This document shows positions 1-8,137 of a stretch of 45,865 nucleotides of DNA, piece after piece (the first letter of the stretch is position 1; every line of letters starts with the position of its first letter). Position numbers and translations under genes: made by a program. This stretch comes from Comamonadaceae bacterium (GTDB lineage: Bacteria; Pseudomonadota; Gammaproteobacteria; Burkholderiales; Burkholderiaceae_C), in NCBI GenBank assembly GCA_947372495.1, contig CANBTZ010000002.1, positions 1-45,865 of the forward strand. Direction: 5' to 3'. The notes below the pieces were generated by a model. The model saw only the letters and a list, made by a program, of their open reading frames with translations, ran no database searches and was not told the origin of the DNA.

Positions 1-959
1 AAAAACGCCATGCTGCCAATGCCGTCGCAGGTCGGGCACGCACCCATGGGCGAGTTGAATGAGAACAGACGCGGTTCGAGCTCGCTGATGGAATAGGTGC
101 ACACCGGGCAGGAGAATTTGGCGTTGAACAGGTGTTCTTTCCCCGTGTCCATTTCGAGTGCCACGGCGCGGTGTTCTGCCAGTTGCAGCGCGGCCTCAAA
201 GCTTTCGGCCAGTCGCTGGCGCAGGGCGTCGCGGGCTTTGGCATCCTCCTCAGCGCGCACTTTGATGCGGTCAACCACCACGTCGATGTTGTGCTTCTCG
301 GTTTTCTTGAGCGTCGGCAGGTTTTCGACTTCCACCGTCTGGCCATTGATGCGAAAGCGCACATAGCCCAGCGCCTGCATCTGCTCAAACACTTTCTCGA
401 ACTCGCCTTTTTTCTCGCGGGCAATGGGTGCCAAGATCATCAGCTTGGTGTCTTCGGGCATGTCCAGCACGGCGTCCACCATCTGGCTCACGGTTTGCGC
501 TTGCAGGGGGAGGTTGTGGTCGGGGCAATAGGGCGTTCCGGCGCGGGCATACAGCAAGCGCAGGTAGTCGTGGATCTCGGTCACGGTGCCCACAGTCGAG
601 CGCGGGTTGTGGCTGGTGGCTTTTTGCTCGATGGAAATCGCAGGCGACAGGCCCTCGATCAGGTCCACATCGGGCTTGTCCATCAGCTGCAAAAACTGAC
701 GCGCATAGGCCGACAGGCTTTCCACATAGCGGCGCTGGCCTTCGGCGTACAGGGTGTCAAAAGCCAGGCTCGACTTGCCCGAGCCCGACAAGCCTGTGAT
801 CACCACCAGCTGGTTGCGAGGGATGTCGAGGTCGATGTTTTTCAGGTTGTGGGTGCGGGCACCCCGCACGCTGATGTGCGTCTGGCGCAAAGCCGTGCCC
901 AGATAACGGTCGTTTTCGGTCTCGGAGTGGGTCAGCGGGGAGTGCGGTGCAGAAGTCAC
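1..959 (-). CDS. uvrA: UvrA, excinuclease ABC subunit A (N-terminal part, cut by window edge)
   Basis: UvrA is the damage-recognition ATPase of nucleotide excision repair; it loads UvrB on damaged DNA. About 319 N-terminal residues are visible. The family opening [17 protein letters not shown] is followed by the Walker A loop GLSGSGKSS (about residues 56-64), the region [19 protein letters not shown], and the first zinc-binding cysteines, CPVC and, further on, CPTC near the window edge. The remaining two thirds lies outside the window. The start is taken as the GTG at 959 because an in-frame stop lies four codons upstream; this gives about 27 residues before the conserved core. It is divergent from the MFS gene, with about 160 bp shared. 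I saw no convincing LexA box there. The identification is secure; the exact start is less so. Confidence 0.96.
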   Translation of the reverse strand, partial: MTSAPHSPLTHSETENDRYLGTALRQTHISVRGARTHNLKNIDLDIPRNQLVVITGLSGSGKSSLAFDTLYAEGQRRYVESLSAYARQFLQLMDKPDVDLIEGLSPAISIEQKATSHNPRSTVGTVTEIHDYLRLLYARAGTPYCPDHNLPLQAQTVSQMVDAVLDMPEDTKLMILAPIAREKKGEFEKVFEQMQALGYVRFRINGQTVEVENLPTLKKTEKHNIDVVVDRIKVRAEEDAKARDALRQRLAESFEAALQLAEHRAVALEMDTGKEHLFNAKFSCPVCTYSISELEPRLFSFNSPMGACPTCDGIGSMAF

Positions 960-1119
960 AGGTGTGCTCGGTCAGCAAAACCTTTGATTATCCGGTCTGG
1001 GCCGTTTTGTCGGGCAACCTGCGCCAATCGGGGACAATGGACGCCTTACCGACAGCTGCGCTTTGCGTTTTTCTGTGTCCGATCCTGTTCAAGTTCACAC
1101 TGCCGCCCCTGCCAGCGCG

Positions 1120-2304
1120 ATGACGCCGCTGGAGCGTCGTGCCAGTGCCTCGTTGGCGTCCATTTTTGCCCTGCGCATGCTGGGTTTGTTTCTGGTTTTG
1201 CCCGTATTTGCGTTGGAAGCGCGCAAATACCCGGGCGGTGACGATCCGGCCCTGCTCGGGTTGGCCATGGGCATTTATGGCCTCACGCAAGGCGTGTTGC
1301 AGCTGCCCTTTGGCATGGCCTCAGACCGCTTTGGCCGCAAGCGCGTGATCGTGCTCGGGCTGCTGATTTTTGCTGCGGGCAGTTTTTTGGCGGCATCGGC
1401 CACGGATCTGCAGGGCCTCTTGATCGGGCGCAGCCTGCAGGGCGCAGGCGCCGTGTCGGCTGCCGTGACGGCTTTGCTGGCCGATTTGACCCGCGACGAG
1501 GTGCGCACCAAGGCCATGGCCCTGGTGGGCGCCAGCATCGGTCTGATGTTTGCCGTGTCTTTGGTGCTGGCCCCCTTGCTGGCGGCAGCGGTGGGTTTGT
1601 CCGGGCTGTTTGGCATCACCGGCACGCTGGCCCTTTTGGGCGTGGCGGTGGTGATTTGGGGTGCACCACCTGCACCGGTCATGGCCAACCAAGCCCGTGG
1701 GCGTTTGGTCGATGTGCTGCGCCACCCTGGTCTGATGCGCATGAACTTTGGCGTGTTTGTGCTCCATGCCGTGCAGCTGGCCATGTGGGTGGCTGTGCCC
1801 GCCTTGCTGGTGCAAGCCGGCTTGCCCAAAGACCACCATTGGCAGGTGTATCTGCCCGCTGTGCTGGCGTCTTTTGTCTTGATGGGCGGCATGTTTGCCT
1901 TGGAGCGGCGTGGGCACCTCAAAACGGTTTTCCTGGCCTCGATTGCATTGATCGCCCTGGTGCAGCTGGGTTTGCTGGTGCAGGCCTCGGGCACGGCCCG
2001 TTTGTGGCCCTTGGCGGGCTTGATGTTTGCGTTCTTTTGCGGCTTCAACATCCTGGAGGCCTCACAGCCCAGCATGGTCTCGCGCCTGGCCCCCATACCG
2101 GTGCGTGGCGCGGCCATGGGCCTGTACAACACGCTGCAGTCGCTGGGCTTTTTTGTGGGCGGCTGGTTGGGCGGCTGGCTGGTCAAATCCTGGGGCAGCC
2201 AGGCCTTGTTCCTGTGCTGCGCCTTGGCCATGCTGATCTGGTGGCTGGTGGCATTGCCCATGCAGACCCCAGCGCGCACCCCTGCTGTGCGCCAGGACGC
2301 ATAA
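1120..2304 (+). CDS. MFS transporter, 12-TM drug/metabolite exporter type
   Basis: This is a major facilitator superfamily permease of about 394 residues. It begins [27 protein letters not shown] (TM1). The family motif [12 protein letters not shown], follows TM2, and further hydrophobic segments run evenly to the C-terminus, fitting 12 helices. The closest pattern I recognise is the YajR-like group, but the extra C-terminal domain of YajR is absent. The substrate cannot be told from sequence. The ATG at 1120 is used. In-frame TTG (1063) and GTG (1075) codons lie upstream, and none of the three has a clear Shine-Dalgarno site, so the start is uncertain. It is divergent from uvrA and ends 25 bp before ssb, so it may share a transcript with ssb. 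Confidence 0.85.
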   Translation: MTPLERRASASLASIFALRMLGLFLVLPVFALEARKYPGGDDPALLGLAMGIYGLTQGVLQLPFGMASDRFGRKRVIVLGLLIFAAGSFLAASATDLQGLLIGRSLQGAGAVSAAVTALLADLTRDEVRTKAMALVGASIGLMFAVSLVLAPLLAAAVGLSGLFGITGTLALLGVAVVIWGAPPAPVMANQARGRLVDVLRHPGLMRMNFGVFVLHAVQLAMWVAVPALLVQAGLPKDHHWQVYLPAVLASFVLMGGMFALERRGHLKTVFLASIALIALVQLGLLVQASGTARLWPLAGLMFAFFCGFNILEASQPSMVSRLAPIPVRGAAMGLYNTLQSLGFFVGGWLGGWLVKSWGSQALFLCCALAMLIWWLVALPMQTPARTPAVRQDA

Positions 2305-2329
2305 TTGCGGGATATCTGAGGAGTTCACC

Positions 2330-2851
2330 ATGGCATCCGTCAACAAAGTCATCATCGTCGGCAATTTGGGCCGCGACCCTGAAACCCGCTACATGCCGTC
2401 GGGCGACGCCGTGACCAACATCACAGTGGCCACCACCGACCGCTACAAGGACAAGCAGTCCGGCGAAATGAAAGAGGCCACCGAGTGGCACCGCATCAGC
2501 TTTTTTGGCAAATTGGCCGAGATCGTCGGCCAGTATCTGAAAAAAGGCTCGCAGGTTTACGTCGAAGGCAGCTTGCGCACCCGCAAATACACCGACAAAG
2601 ATGGCGTTGAGAAATTCGCCACCGAAATCCGTGCCGACACCATGCAGATGTTGGGCTCACGCCAGGGCATGGGCGGCGGCGGCGGTGGCGAAGACGGCGG
2701 CTACTCGCGCGAATCTTCGGGCGGCGGCGGTGGCGGTTATTCCCGTCCTGCAGCCCCGGCACAGCGCCCTGCAGCCGCTCCGGCAGCACGCCCAGCTGCA
2801 GCCCCCGCTCCGAGCGGTTTTGACGACATGGACGACGACATCCCGTTCTGA
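2330..2851 (+). CDS. ssb: Single-stranded DNA-binding protein SSB
   Basis: SSB coats single-stranded DNA during replication, recombination and repair and recruits partners through its C-terminal tip. The 173-residue protein has the OB fold in residues 1-110 ([20 protein letters not shown] at the start), a glycine-rich then Pro/Ala-rich linker (about 118-162), and the acidic tail ending DDDIPF that binds partner proteins. Length and architecture are normal for proteobacterial SSB. A strong ribosome site (GAGGAG) sits 7 bases before the ATG. A rho-independent terminator follows the stop codon. The neighbouring uvrA is also a DNA repair gene. Confidence 0.98.
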   Translation: MASVNKVIIVGNLGRDPETRYMPSGDAVTNITVATTDRYKDKQSGEMKEATEWHRISFFGKLAEIVGQYLKKGSQVYVEGSLRTRKYTDKDGVEKFATEIRADTMQMLGSRQGMGGGGGGEDGGYSRESSGGGGGGYSRPAAPAQRPAAAPAARPAAAPAPSGFDDMDDDIPF

Positions 2852-2873
2852 GTCAGACCTGCTCAGGCCAGCC

Positions 2874-2905
2874 AACCCGCTGATTGAAAGATCTGCGGGT
2901 TTTTT
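2874..2905 (+). terminator. Rho-independent terminator of ssb
   Basis: The arms AACCCGC and GCGGGTT enclose a 14-base loop and run straight into a T tract (2900-2905). It begins 22 bases after the ssb stop codon. Confidence 0.85.
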
Positions 2906-2907
2906 GT
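2887..2907. repeat. Left copy of a 21-bp direct repeat bracketing the PQQ gene block
   Basis: These 21 bases, with core GATCTGCGGGTTTTTT, recur exactly and in the same orientation at 14022-14042. Here they form the loop end, right arm and T tract of the ssb terminator. The 160 bases that follow, up to the next gene end at 3069, hold no gene or other signal that I recognise. Confidence 0.8.
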
Positions 2908-3068
2908 GGCTTGGACCATAATCGGGTTTTCAGATTTGAAACTGAAACGAAGCTTTGACGCGTGTTTCAAGTGCATGCGCTGATTCGCGGCCAAGTGGAG
3001 TGACAAAGCCTAGCCTGATGGGGACGGTTTGGGCCTCGTTGGCCGGCAAGCACCTGCAGGTTGAGGAC

Positions 3069-4004
3069 TCAGTCGTTCATCAGGCTTTGCAAGCTGGGGC
3101 CGTTGGAGATGGCGGGTGAGGTAGGAGGAGACCAGCTCAGTCCTTCTTGCTGCGCCCATTGCTGCATTCGGCCATCGGCCATGCTTTGAGCGATGACTTG
3201 GTTGGTGACTTCCAGCAAACCCGAGGGGGCTGATGCCAAGGTCACGAAGCCCAGGTTCAATCCAATCGGGCGACGCACGGCCGCCAAGACAAAAGGCGTA
3301 TCGGTATGCAGCAGCTTGTAGGCGTCGTAGGTGGACGTGGGCATCAGCAAGCTGTCAACGCGACCGCTTTCAAGTGCCGTCCAAGCGTTTTCGCGTTGGG
3401 ACAAGGTGACCATTTGCTTGCGCAACACGCCTTGCCGGTAAACACTGATCAACGTTCCTGCCAATGTGCCGGTCACGGCACCCGGCCTGCGATCTTTCAG
3501 GTCTATCAACGTGTTGACGGGAGGCTGCTGGGGGCTTTGCACCACGCCGAATGTGTTGGTCTGGTAAGGCGCGCTGGCAACTAGTTCACCAAGAGCGATG
3601 AAGGGGCGATCGCGTTTGCGTTTGGCGCCGGGGTGGTCGGGCACGCGCGCATTGGGTCGCGTGGCAGGACCCAGGTCGGTTTTCAGCAAAGGAAAACCAC
3701 TGACCAAGTCGCACAAACCCAAGGACAGCAAGGCGTTGACTTCTTGCGACAGGGTGGATTCTTTTTCGAATTCGGTTTCGAAGGAGACGATTTTGAGCTC
3801 ACGGCCAGCGGCCTCGGCCACGGCTTGCGCCAAGCGGATGTCAAAACCTGTGGCCTTACCCCTGTGCACATTCGATTGCGGCGGGCTGTCTTCGCTGACG
3901 CAAACTTTCAGCGGCTCAGCCAATGCGTCGGTGCACATGCATAAGCTCAACATGGCGGGCAGCAGATGACGCCATTGCCAGCGCATGATTTTTCGGATTG
4001 ACAT
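3069..4004 (-). CDS. Periplasmic substrate-binding protein of the quinoprotein-associated (MxaJ/XoxJ-like) type
   Basis: The protein has 311 residues with a signal peptide ending near TDALA, then EPLKVCVSEDSPPQSN, the opening of a family 3 solute-binding fold. Later segments (GFDIRLAQAVAEAAGRELK, LGLCDLVSGFPLL, GTLAGTLISVY) fit the bilobed fold. Proteins of this kind encoded beside PQQ dehydrogenases (MxaJ, XoxJ) have no ABC permease partner and are thought to help activate the dehydrogenase. Here too there is no permease gene nearby. The ATG at 4004 shares one base with the stop of the cytochrome gene (TGATG) and has GGAG 7 bases upstream, so it is translationally coupled to it. The reading frame stays open further upstream, but that part is antisense noise. 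The role is inferred from context; the fold is clear. Confidence 0.8.
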   Translation of the reverse strand: MSIRKIMRWQWRHLLPAMLSLCMCTDALAEPLKVCVSEDSPPQSNVHRGKATGFDIRLAQAVAEAAGRELKIVSFETEFEKESTLSQEVNALLSLGLCDLVSGFPLLKTDLGPATRPNARVPDHPGAKRKRDRPFIALGELVASAPYQTNTFGVVQSPQQPPVNTLIDLKDRRPGAVTGTLAGTLISVYRQGVLRKQMVTLSQRENAWTALESGRVDSLLMPTSTYDAYKLLHTDTPFVLAAVRRPIGLNLGFVTLASAPSGLLEVTNQVIAQSMADGRMQQWAQQEGLSWSPPTSPAISNGPSLQSLMND

Positions 4005-4336
4005 CAAAGCTCCTTGCCGCCGCGAGAGCCAACATAGGCCCACAGCAGCTTGATTTGCTCGGGAGTCAATGCCTCTTTGAACGAAGGCATATTGCCTTTG
4101 CCGTTGGTGACGGAATTGAGGAAACGGTCTTGCTGATCGACTGGAAACTTGCGCAAGTCGTAGGTGGTGGTACCCGCATTGACCATGTTGCGGCCATGAC
4201 ACTGAGCACAAGTTCGATGAAACTGTTCGCGGCCTTGGTCTACGGCGGCAGAGGTAAAGCGGGATTCGGTTTGCGCATGGGCGGCCCCATTCAGGGCCGC
4301 CACACACACCAGTACAAACTGGAGTTTCTGCATCAT
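4004..4336 (-). CDS. Periplasmic c-type cytochrome, likely electron acceptor of the PQQ dehydrogenase
   Basis: This is a small cytochrome c of 110 residues. A signal peptide ends near GAAHA; the single haem site is CAQCH (Cys43, Cys46, His47); and Met83 in GNMPSF is the probable sixth ligand. It starts where the dehydrogenase ends (shared base at 4336) and its stop overlaps the start of the binding-protein gene, so the three form a tightly coupled operon. In xox-type operons the equivalent gene (xoxG) encodes the direct electron acceptor; that role is inferred here from position and size. It belongs to the single-haem class I group and could instead serve another periplasmic dehydrogenase, but the coupling makes that less likely. 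Confidence 0.9.
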   Translation of the reverse strand: MMQKLQFVLVCVAALNGAAHAQTESRFTSAAVDQGREQFHRTCAQCHGRNMVNAGTTTYDLRKFPVDQQDRFLNSVTNGKGNMPSFKEALTPEQIKLLWAYVGSRGGKEL

Positions 4337-6003
4337 CAGTTCAGGGCAAATGTCCAGACCGAACCGCCCGCTGGCACGTTGGCCATGCGTTCGTCACCCA
4401 ACAATGCCCACACGCCACCGGCGCCAGAAAGCACAGTCACGTATTGCTTGCCTTTGTGCTCCCAAGTCACAGGCAGGCCGATGATGCCCGAGCTGGTCTG
4501 GAACTCCCACAGTTTTTTGCCGTTGGTCGCATCGACGGCCATGAACTCGCCCGTGGCTGCGCCGGTGAACACCAAACCACCACCTGTAGACAGCGTACCT
4601 GCCATGCTGGGTTGGCCGGGCCAGGCCATTTGCCATTTGCTCTTGCCCGTCATGGGGTCAATGGCGCTCAGGTAACCGTGAGGTGCATCTTTGGGCATGT
4701 TCACGCCACGGAAGTTCACACCCAGATACCACTCGCCCTTTTTGTATTCAGGCTTGGCAAACTGGTAGGGCCAGCTGATGTTGAGGGTGTTGGCATAGGC
4801 CAGACCCGTGGCGGGGTTCCAGGACATGGGTGTCCAGTTTTTGCCGCCGAGCACCGATGGGAAAACTTCTTCATCACCGCCTGCACGGATGCGCTTGGTG
4901 ACTTCAGACTCAACTGGGCGTCCAGTGATCATGTCGATCTTGTCGGCCCAGTTGACCTTGACGTAGGGGTTGGCCGCCAGCAGTTTGCCGTTGGCACGGT
5001 CCAGCACATAGAAGAAACCGTTGCGGTTGGCCTGCGCCAGCACCTTGCGGGTCTTGCCCTCGATCTTCATGTCGACCAGCATGCCCACCTCGGTGGCGTC
5101 GTAGTCATAGGGGTCGTTGGGTGTGAACTGGTAGTGCCAGACCATTTCGCCAGTTTTGGGGCGAAATGCCACGACAGAGGCGATGTAGAGGTTATCTCCT
5201 TTGCGGGCTTCTGCGTTCCAGGGACCGCCGTTGCCGGTGCCCCAGTAAACCAAGTCCAGCTCGGGGTCGTAAGCGCCGGTCAGCCAGGTGGGCGCGCCGC
5301 CTTTCATGGCGGTGTCGCCAGGCCAGGTGTCTGCGCCTTTTTCATTGCCAGCTGCTGTGGTGTAGAAGCGCCAGAGTTTCTTGCCAGTGACCGGGTCCCA
5401 GCCGTCAATGAAGCCGCGTGTGCCGTACTCGCCACCTGCAATGCCGGTCATCAACACGCCATTGGCGATCAACGGGGCCGCCGTCATGGCTTGGCCTTCT
5501 TGGTAATCAGCCGCTTTGTTCTTCCACAGTTGTTTGCCGGTTTTGGCGTCAAGGGCCATCACATGGGCGTCGAGTGTGGTGCGGTAAATCTTGCCATCCA
5601 AAATAGCGGCGCCACGGTTCAAGATACCGCAGCAGGCCATCTTGAAGACGTCCTGAGGCAGTTCAATCTCGTGTTTCCACAGCTGTTTACCAGTCAGCGG
5701 GTTCAGGGCAACGGTCGTGTTGTGCGTGGTGACGTACATCACGCCGTCGTGCACGATGGGTTGGGATTCCTGACCTTGGGGGTTGTTCAGGCTGTAGGCC
5801 CACAGAGGTTGCAGTTTGCCCACGTTTTTGTTGTTGATCTGCTTGAGCGGGCTGTAGCGTTGGTTGTTGTAACCCATGCCATAAGTCAGCACGTCACCTG
5901 GGGTGGCCGCATCATTTTTGAGGGCATCGAGCCCTTGCGCTTGGGCACCTGAAAAAATCGCTGCGGCGATCAAGCCGCCGACGATCCGGCAATAAGAGGT
6001 CAT
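4336..6003 (-). CDS. PQQ-dependent alcohol dehydrogenase, predicted lanthanide type
   Basis: This is a periplasmic quinoprotein of 555 residues with a signal peptide (cleavage near AQAQG) and eight-bladed propeller repeats of the type LNPLTGKQLWKHE. The adjacent cysteines Cys124-Cys125 (MACCG) form the disulfide characteristic of methanol/ethanol dehydrogenases. Metal and catalytic residues by family comparison: Glu191 (GGEYG), Asn258 (GTGNGGPWN), catalytic Asp300 and, two residues on, Asp302 (PYDYD). Calcium enzymes have Ala, Ser or Thr at the last position; Asp there is the published mark of lanthanide-dependent enzymes (XoxF, PedH, ExaF). The gene heads the operon dehydrogenase-cytochrome-binding protein, which is the xoxF-G-J order. 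At 555 residues it is shorter than XoxF (about 600), so I do not name it xoxF; the substrate is unknown. No PQQ synthesis genes lie in the window. The start has GGAG 9 bases upstream. Confidence 0.92.
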   Translation of the reverse strand: MTSYCRIVGGLIAAAIFSGAQAQGLDALKNDAATPGDVLTYGMGYNNQRYSPLKQINNKNVGKLQPLWAYSLNNPQGQESQPIVHDGVMYVTTHNTTVALNPLTGKQLWKHEIELPQDVFKMACCGILNRGAAILDGKIYRTTLDAHVMALDAKTGKQLWKNKAADYQEGQAMTAAPLIANGVLMTGIAGGEYGTRGFIDGWDPVTGKKLWRFYTTAAGNEKGADTWPGDTAMKGGAPTWLTGAYDPELDLVYWGTGNGGPWNAEARKGDNLYIASVVAFRPKTGEMVWHYQFTPNDPYDYDATEVGMLVDMKIEGKTRKVLAQANRNGFFYVLDRANGKLLAANPYVKVNWADKIDMITGRPVESEVTKRIRAGGDEEVFPSVLGGKNWTPMSWNPATGLAYANTLNISWPYQFAKPEYKKGEWYLGVNFRGVNMPKDAPHGYLSAIDPMTGKSKWQMAWPGQPSMAGTLSTGGGLVFTGAATGEFMAVDATNGKKLWEFQTSSGIIGLPVTWEHKGKQYVTVLSGAGGVWALLGDERMANVPAGGSVWTFALN

Positions 6004-6040
6004 GCATTGTCTCCGGTTGGGGATGTTGTTTTACAAGCCG

Positions 6041-6056
6041 TGCAACTGTCGTGCAA
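6041..6056 (-). promoter_or_regulatory. Candidate sigma-54 promoter of the dehydrogenase operon
   Basis: Read on the minus strand the element is TTGCACG-N4-TTGCA with exact sigma-54 spacing; the only departure from the consensus TGGCACG-N4-TTGCA is T for G at the second base. It predicts a transcript start near 6030 and a leader of about 27 bases. An alternative sigma-70 reading is TTGCAC with a weak TAAAAC box 17 bases on. Confidence 0.45.
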
Positions 6057-6123
6057 GGTGCCATCATGATTACTGGAGCAAGGTCTTTTTGCACGCCCGG
6101 GATTTCCCTGATAGGCAGTTGTT

Positions 6124-6163
6124 CTGTAATGGAACAACTTGGGTTGCGTTGTGTCATTCACAG
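6124..6163. promoter_or_regulatory. Imperfect inverted repeat, candidate activator site
   Basis: The arms CTGTAATGGAACAAC (6124-6138) and GTTGTGTCATTCACAG (6148-6163) are inverted copies apart from one inserted base and two changes, around a 9-base spacer. It lies about 95-130 bases upstream of the predicted dehydrogenase start point, between the two divergent genes, where an enhancer-binding site for the adjacent regulator would be expected. A second possible sigma-54-like element toward the regulator gene is at 6195-6210 (GG and TTGCA correctly spaced, otherwise poor). Confidence 0.45.
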
Positions 6164-6245
6164 GGTTGTATCGGTAGTTACCCGCTGGCTGTCTGGGGCG
6201 TGTGCTTGCAAACTGCGTGTTTTCTTGTTCAGGAAAGTGGTTCAG

Positions 6246-7523
6246 ATGCTCATGCGAACGACGCAGTCGCCATCTGCCAATGTGAGCCTTAGCCCGGGCC
6301 AGTTGTTTGCCAGTACGCGCAACGAGCGCATTGAACGTGCCCGGCAGCTTTTTTTCAACGAAGGCGTGCGTCCAACAGGCTTGGTTGGTGAAGCGGTGAT
6401 CCAGTCATGGCTGCGATGCGTTTCGGATCGCCAAGATGCGCGCCAAGTCTTGGCGTTCAATGCAGTCTCTTACAGCCGCATGCACGCCGCGCTGGCTCGC
6501 AACGAGGAGCTGCTGGCCGTGGCGCGGCATGAATTGCAGAGCATGGAGACGGCCCTGTCGGGTATTGAGTGCCGCGTGTTGTTGACCGACGGTCACGGGG
6601 TGATCGTGCACGGTACGCACAACCCGCTGGCCGCCCATGAACCCTTGTTGCGCCAAGCCACCCGGGTGGGCGTCAATTTGGCGGAAGCCCGCATGGGCAC
6701 CACCGCGCCGGGCATCACCACCCACTCGGGTCAAGCCTGCACGGTGAGTGGCGCCGAACACTACTTTGATTGTTTACAAACCCTAGAGTGCGCAGCCGCG
6801 CCCATCCGCAACGTGAAGGGGCAACTGGCGGCCGTGCTTGACATCACGGTGGAAGGGCGCAGCTTCAACTTCGATGCGGCCTCGATCGTTGGCGTGTACG
6901 CCACCGCCATTGAAAACCGTTTGCTGATGGCGCAATCGCGTGAGCATGTGGTTTTGCGTTTTCAGGCCAGCCCCGCGTTGTTGGCCACCCCCATGGAAGC
7001 GCTGGCGGGCATCACGGCCAGCGGCCAGGTGGCTTGGCTCAACACGGCGGCTTCTCGGTTGCTGGGGGTGCCAGCCTTTGGTGTGGGGCGTGACTTGCTG
7101 CCCCTGCTGGGCATGGAACTGACTGCGGTGCTGGCCATGATGCGCCAATCGAGTGTGGTCTCGATCCGGTTGCCCAATGGGCTGGGGGTGTGGGCTCAAG
7201 CTTCCATGCAAGGTGCGGACGGCATTGATTTTGATCATGCGAAGGCGTGGTCGTCGGCGCTTGCGCCGACGGTCTCTGCCCCAGCGCCAGCCCCGCTGGC
7301 CGCAGCGGCTGACTCAGAGGTGCTGCCCGGTCCCGATCAGGGTGACCAAGCGTCAAGCCCTGCCAGCCTGAGCGAGCATCACCAGCACTTGATTGACCGC
7401 ACGCTCGAAGAATGCAGCGGCAACATTTCTCGTGCTGCCCGGGCACTGGGCGTTTCACGCGGCTTGCTTTATCGGCACCTGCGCCAACGGCCGGGCGGTG
7501 ATCGCCTAGTGTCGTCCAGTTAG
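6246..7523 (+). CDS. AcoR-like regulator (GAF, PAS-like, Fis helix-turn-helix) lacking the AAA+ domain
   Basis: The protein has 425 residues. The N-terminal part (RIERARQLFFNEGVRPTGLV through TAIENRL, about residues 28-225) matches the sensor region of AcoR-type activators, with a GAF-like domain. A PAS-like stretch follows (about 238-320), then an Ala/Pro-rich linker (335-375), then a Fis-type DNA-binding helix-turn-helix (380-414, NISRAARALGVSRGLLYRHL). The central AAA+ ATPase of sigma-54 activators is missing: there is no Walker A loop and no GAFTGA, and the protein is about 200 residues shorter than AcoR relatives. The gap is bridged by the linker without a frameshift. It is divergent from the dehydrogenase operon and probably controls it. 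The ATG at 6246 is used, with AGGA 12 bases upstream; the frame is open further upstream. Whether it activates or represses cannot be told. Confidence 0.85.
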   Translation: MLMRTTQSPSANVSLSPGQLFASTRNERIERARQLFFNEGVRPTGLVGEAVIQSWLRCVSDRQDARQVLAFNAVSYSRMHAALARNEELLAVARHELQSMETALSGIECRVLLTDGHGVIVHGTHNPLAAHEPLLRQATRVGVNLAEARMGTTAPGITTHSGQACTVSGAEHYFDCLQTLECAAAPIRNVKGQLAAVLDITVEGRSFNFDAASIVGVYATAIENRLLMAQSREHVVLRFQASPALLATPMEALAGITASGQVAWLNTAASRLLGVPAFGVGRDLLPLLGMELTAVLAMMRQSSVVSIRLPNGLGVWAQASMQGADGIDFDHAKAWSSALAPTVSAPAPAPLAAAADSEVLPGPDQGDQASSPASLSEHHQHLIDRTLEECSGNISRAARALGVSRGLLYRHLRQRPGGDRLVSSS

Positions 7524-7602
7524 CGTGCTTACAAGGCGAAGTCGTAGGCATGGCGGCGCAGAACGACAATATGGTATTGCAATTCCTTACCCTATCGAAC
7601 GC

Positions 7603-7992
7603 ATGCTGAAATGGCTTAAATCCTGGGCGCGCCAAGTCAAGCAAGACGTGGTCGCAGTTTATTTTGCAGCGCGCGACCCGCGCACGCCGTTGCTGGCGCG
7701 TGTGTTGGCTTTGTTGGTGGCCGCTTATGCGCTCAGCCCGATTGACCTGATCCCTGATTTCATTCCTGTTGTGGGTTATCTGGACGACCTGATCATTGTC
7801 CCGCTGGGCTTGTTGGCAGTGATCCGTTTGTTGCCACCCTATGTGTTGGCCGCATCACGCGCCCGCGCAAGCGCCGAGCTGGCTCGGCCGCGCAGTCGGA
7901 TTGCTGCCGCGTGCTTTGTGCTGGCATGGCTTGCGGCGGGGGGCTGGCTGGTGCATCACGCCTGGTCTTTGGAGTGGTTCTCGGCGGGCTGA
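7603..7992 (+). CDS. YkvA family (DUF1232) membrane protein
   Basis: A small protein of 129 residues. The core YALSPIDLIPDFIPVVGYLDDLIIVPLGL (about residues 46-74) is the signature of the YkvA/DUF1232 family, whose biochemical role is unknown. Hydrophobic stretches at about 33-47, 62-80 and 104-120 suggest membrane attachment. The ATG at 7603 begins MLKWLKSWARQVKQD, the usual family opening, so the longer open frame to 7525 is not used. It lies 79 bases after the regulator gene and 145 before the TonB receptor, with no sign of a functional link to either. Confidence 0.85.
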   Translation: MLKWLKSWARQVKQDVVAVYFAARDPRTPLLARVLALLVAAYALSPIDLIPDFIPVVGYLDDLIIVPLGLLAVIRLLPPYVLAASRARASAELARPRSRIAAACFVLAWLAAGGWLVHHAWSLEWFSAG

Positions 7993-8137
7993 AAACCAGC
8001 ACCCACAGACGACGGTCATCGCTGCGGACTTGGGCGGGATTTTTTCCCTGTCACAGGCGAGCCCTCTCCCCTAAAGTGATGCATCAATCAATGGCCAGTG
8101 ATCTGCTGGTCTGTAACCGTGGAAATGGCGGAGACAA

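Noticed and set aside
960-1119. LexA (SOS) box between uvrA and the MFS gene
   Set aside because: No CTGT-N8-ACAG pattern found.
4444-5952. Open reading frame of about 500 codons opposite the PQQ dehydrogenase
   Set aside because: Antisense shadow of a GC-rich gene; composition is repetitive Val/Gly/His/Gln and no family pattern is seen.
4336-6003. Naming the dehydrogenase xoxF or mxaF
   Set aside because: Operon order and metal site resemble XoxF, but length and lack of methanol-specific genes leave the clade open.
6195-6210. Sigma-54-like element toward the regulator gene
   Set aside because: Only the GG and TTGCA parts match; too weak to list alone.
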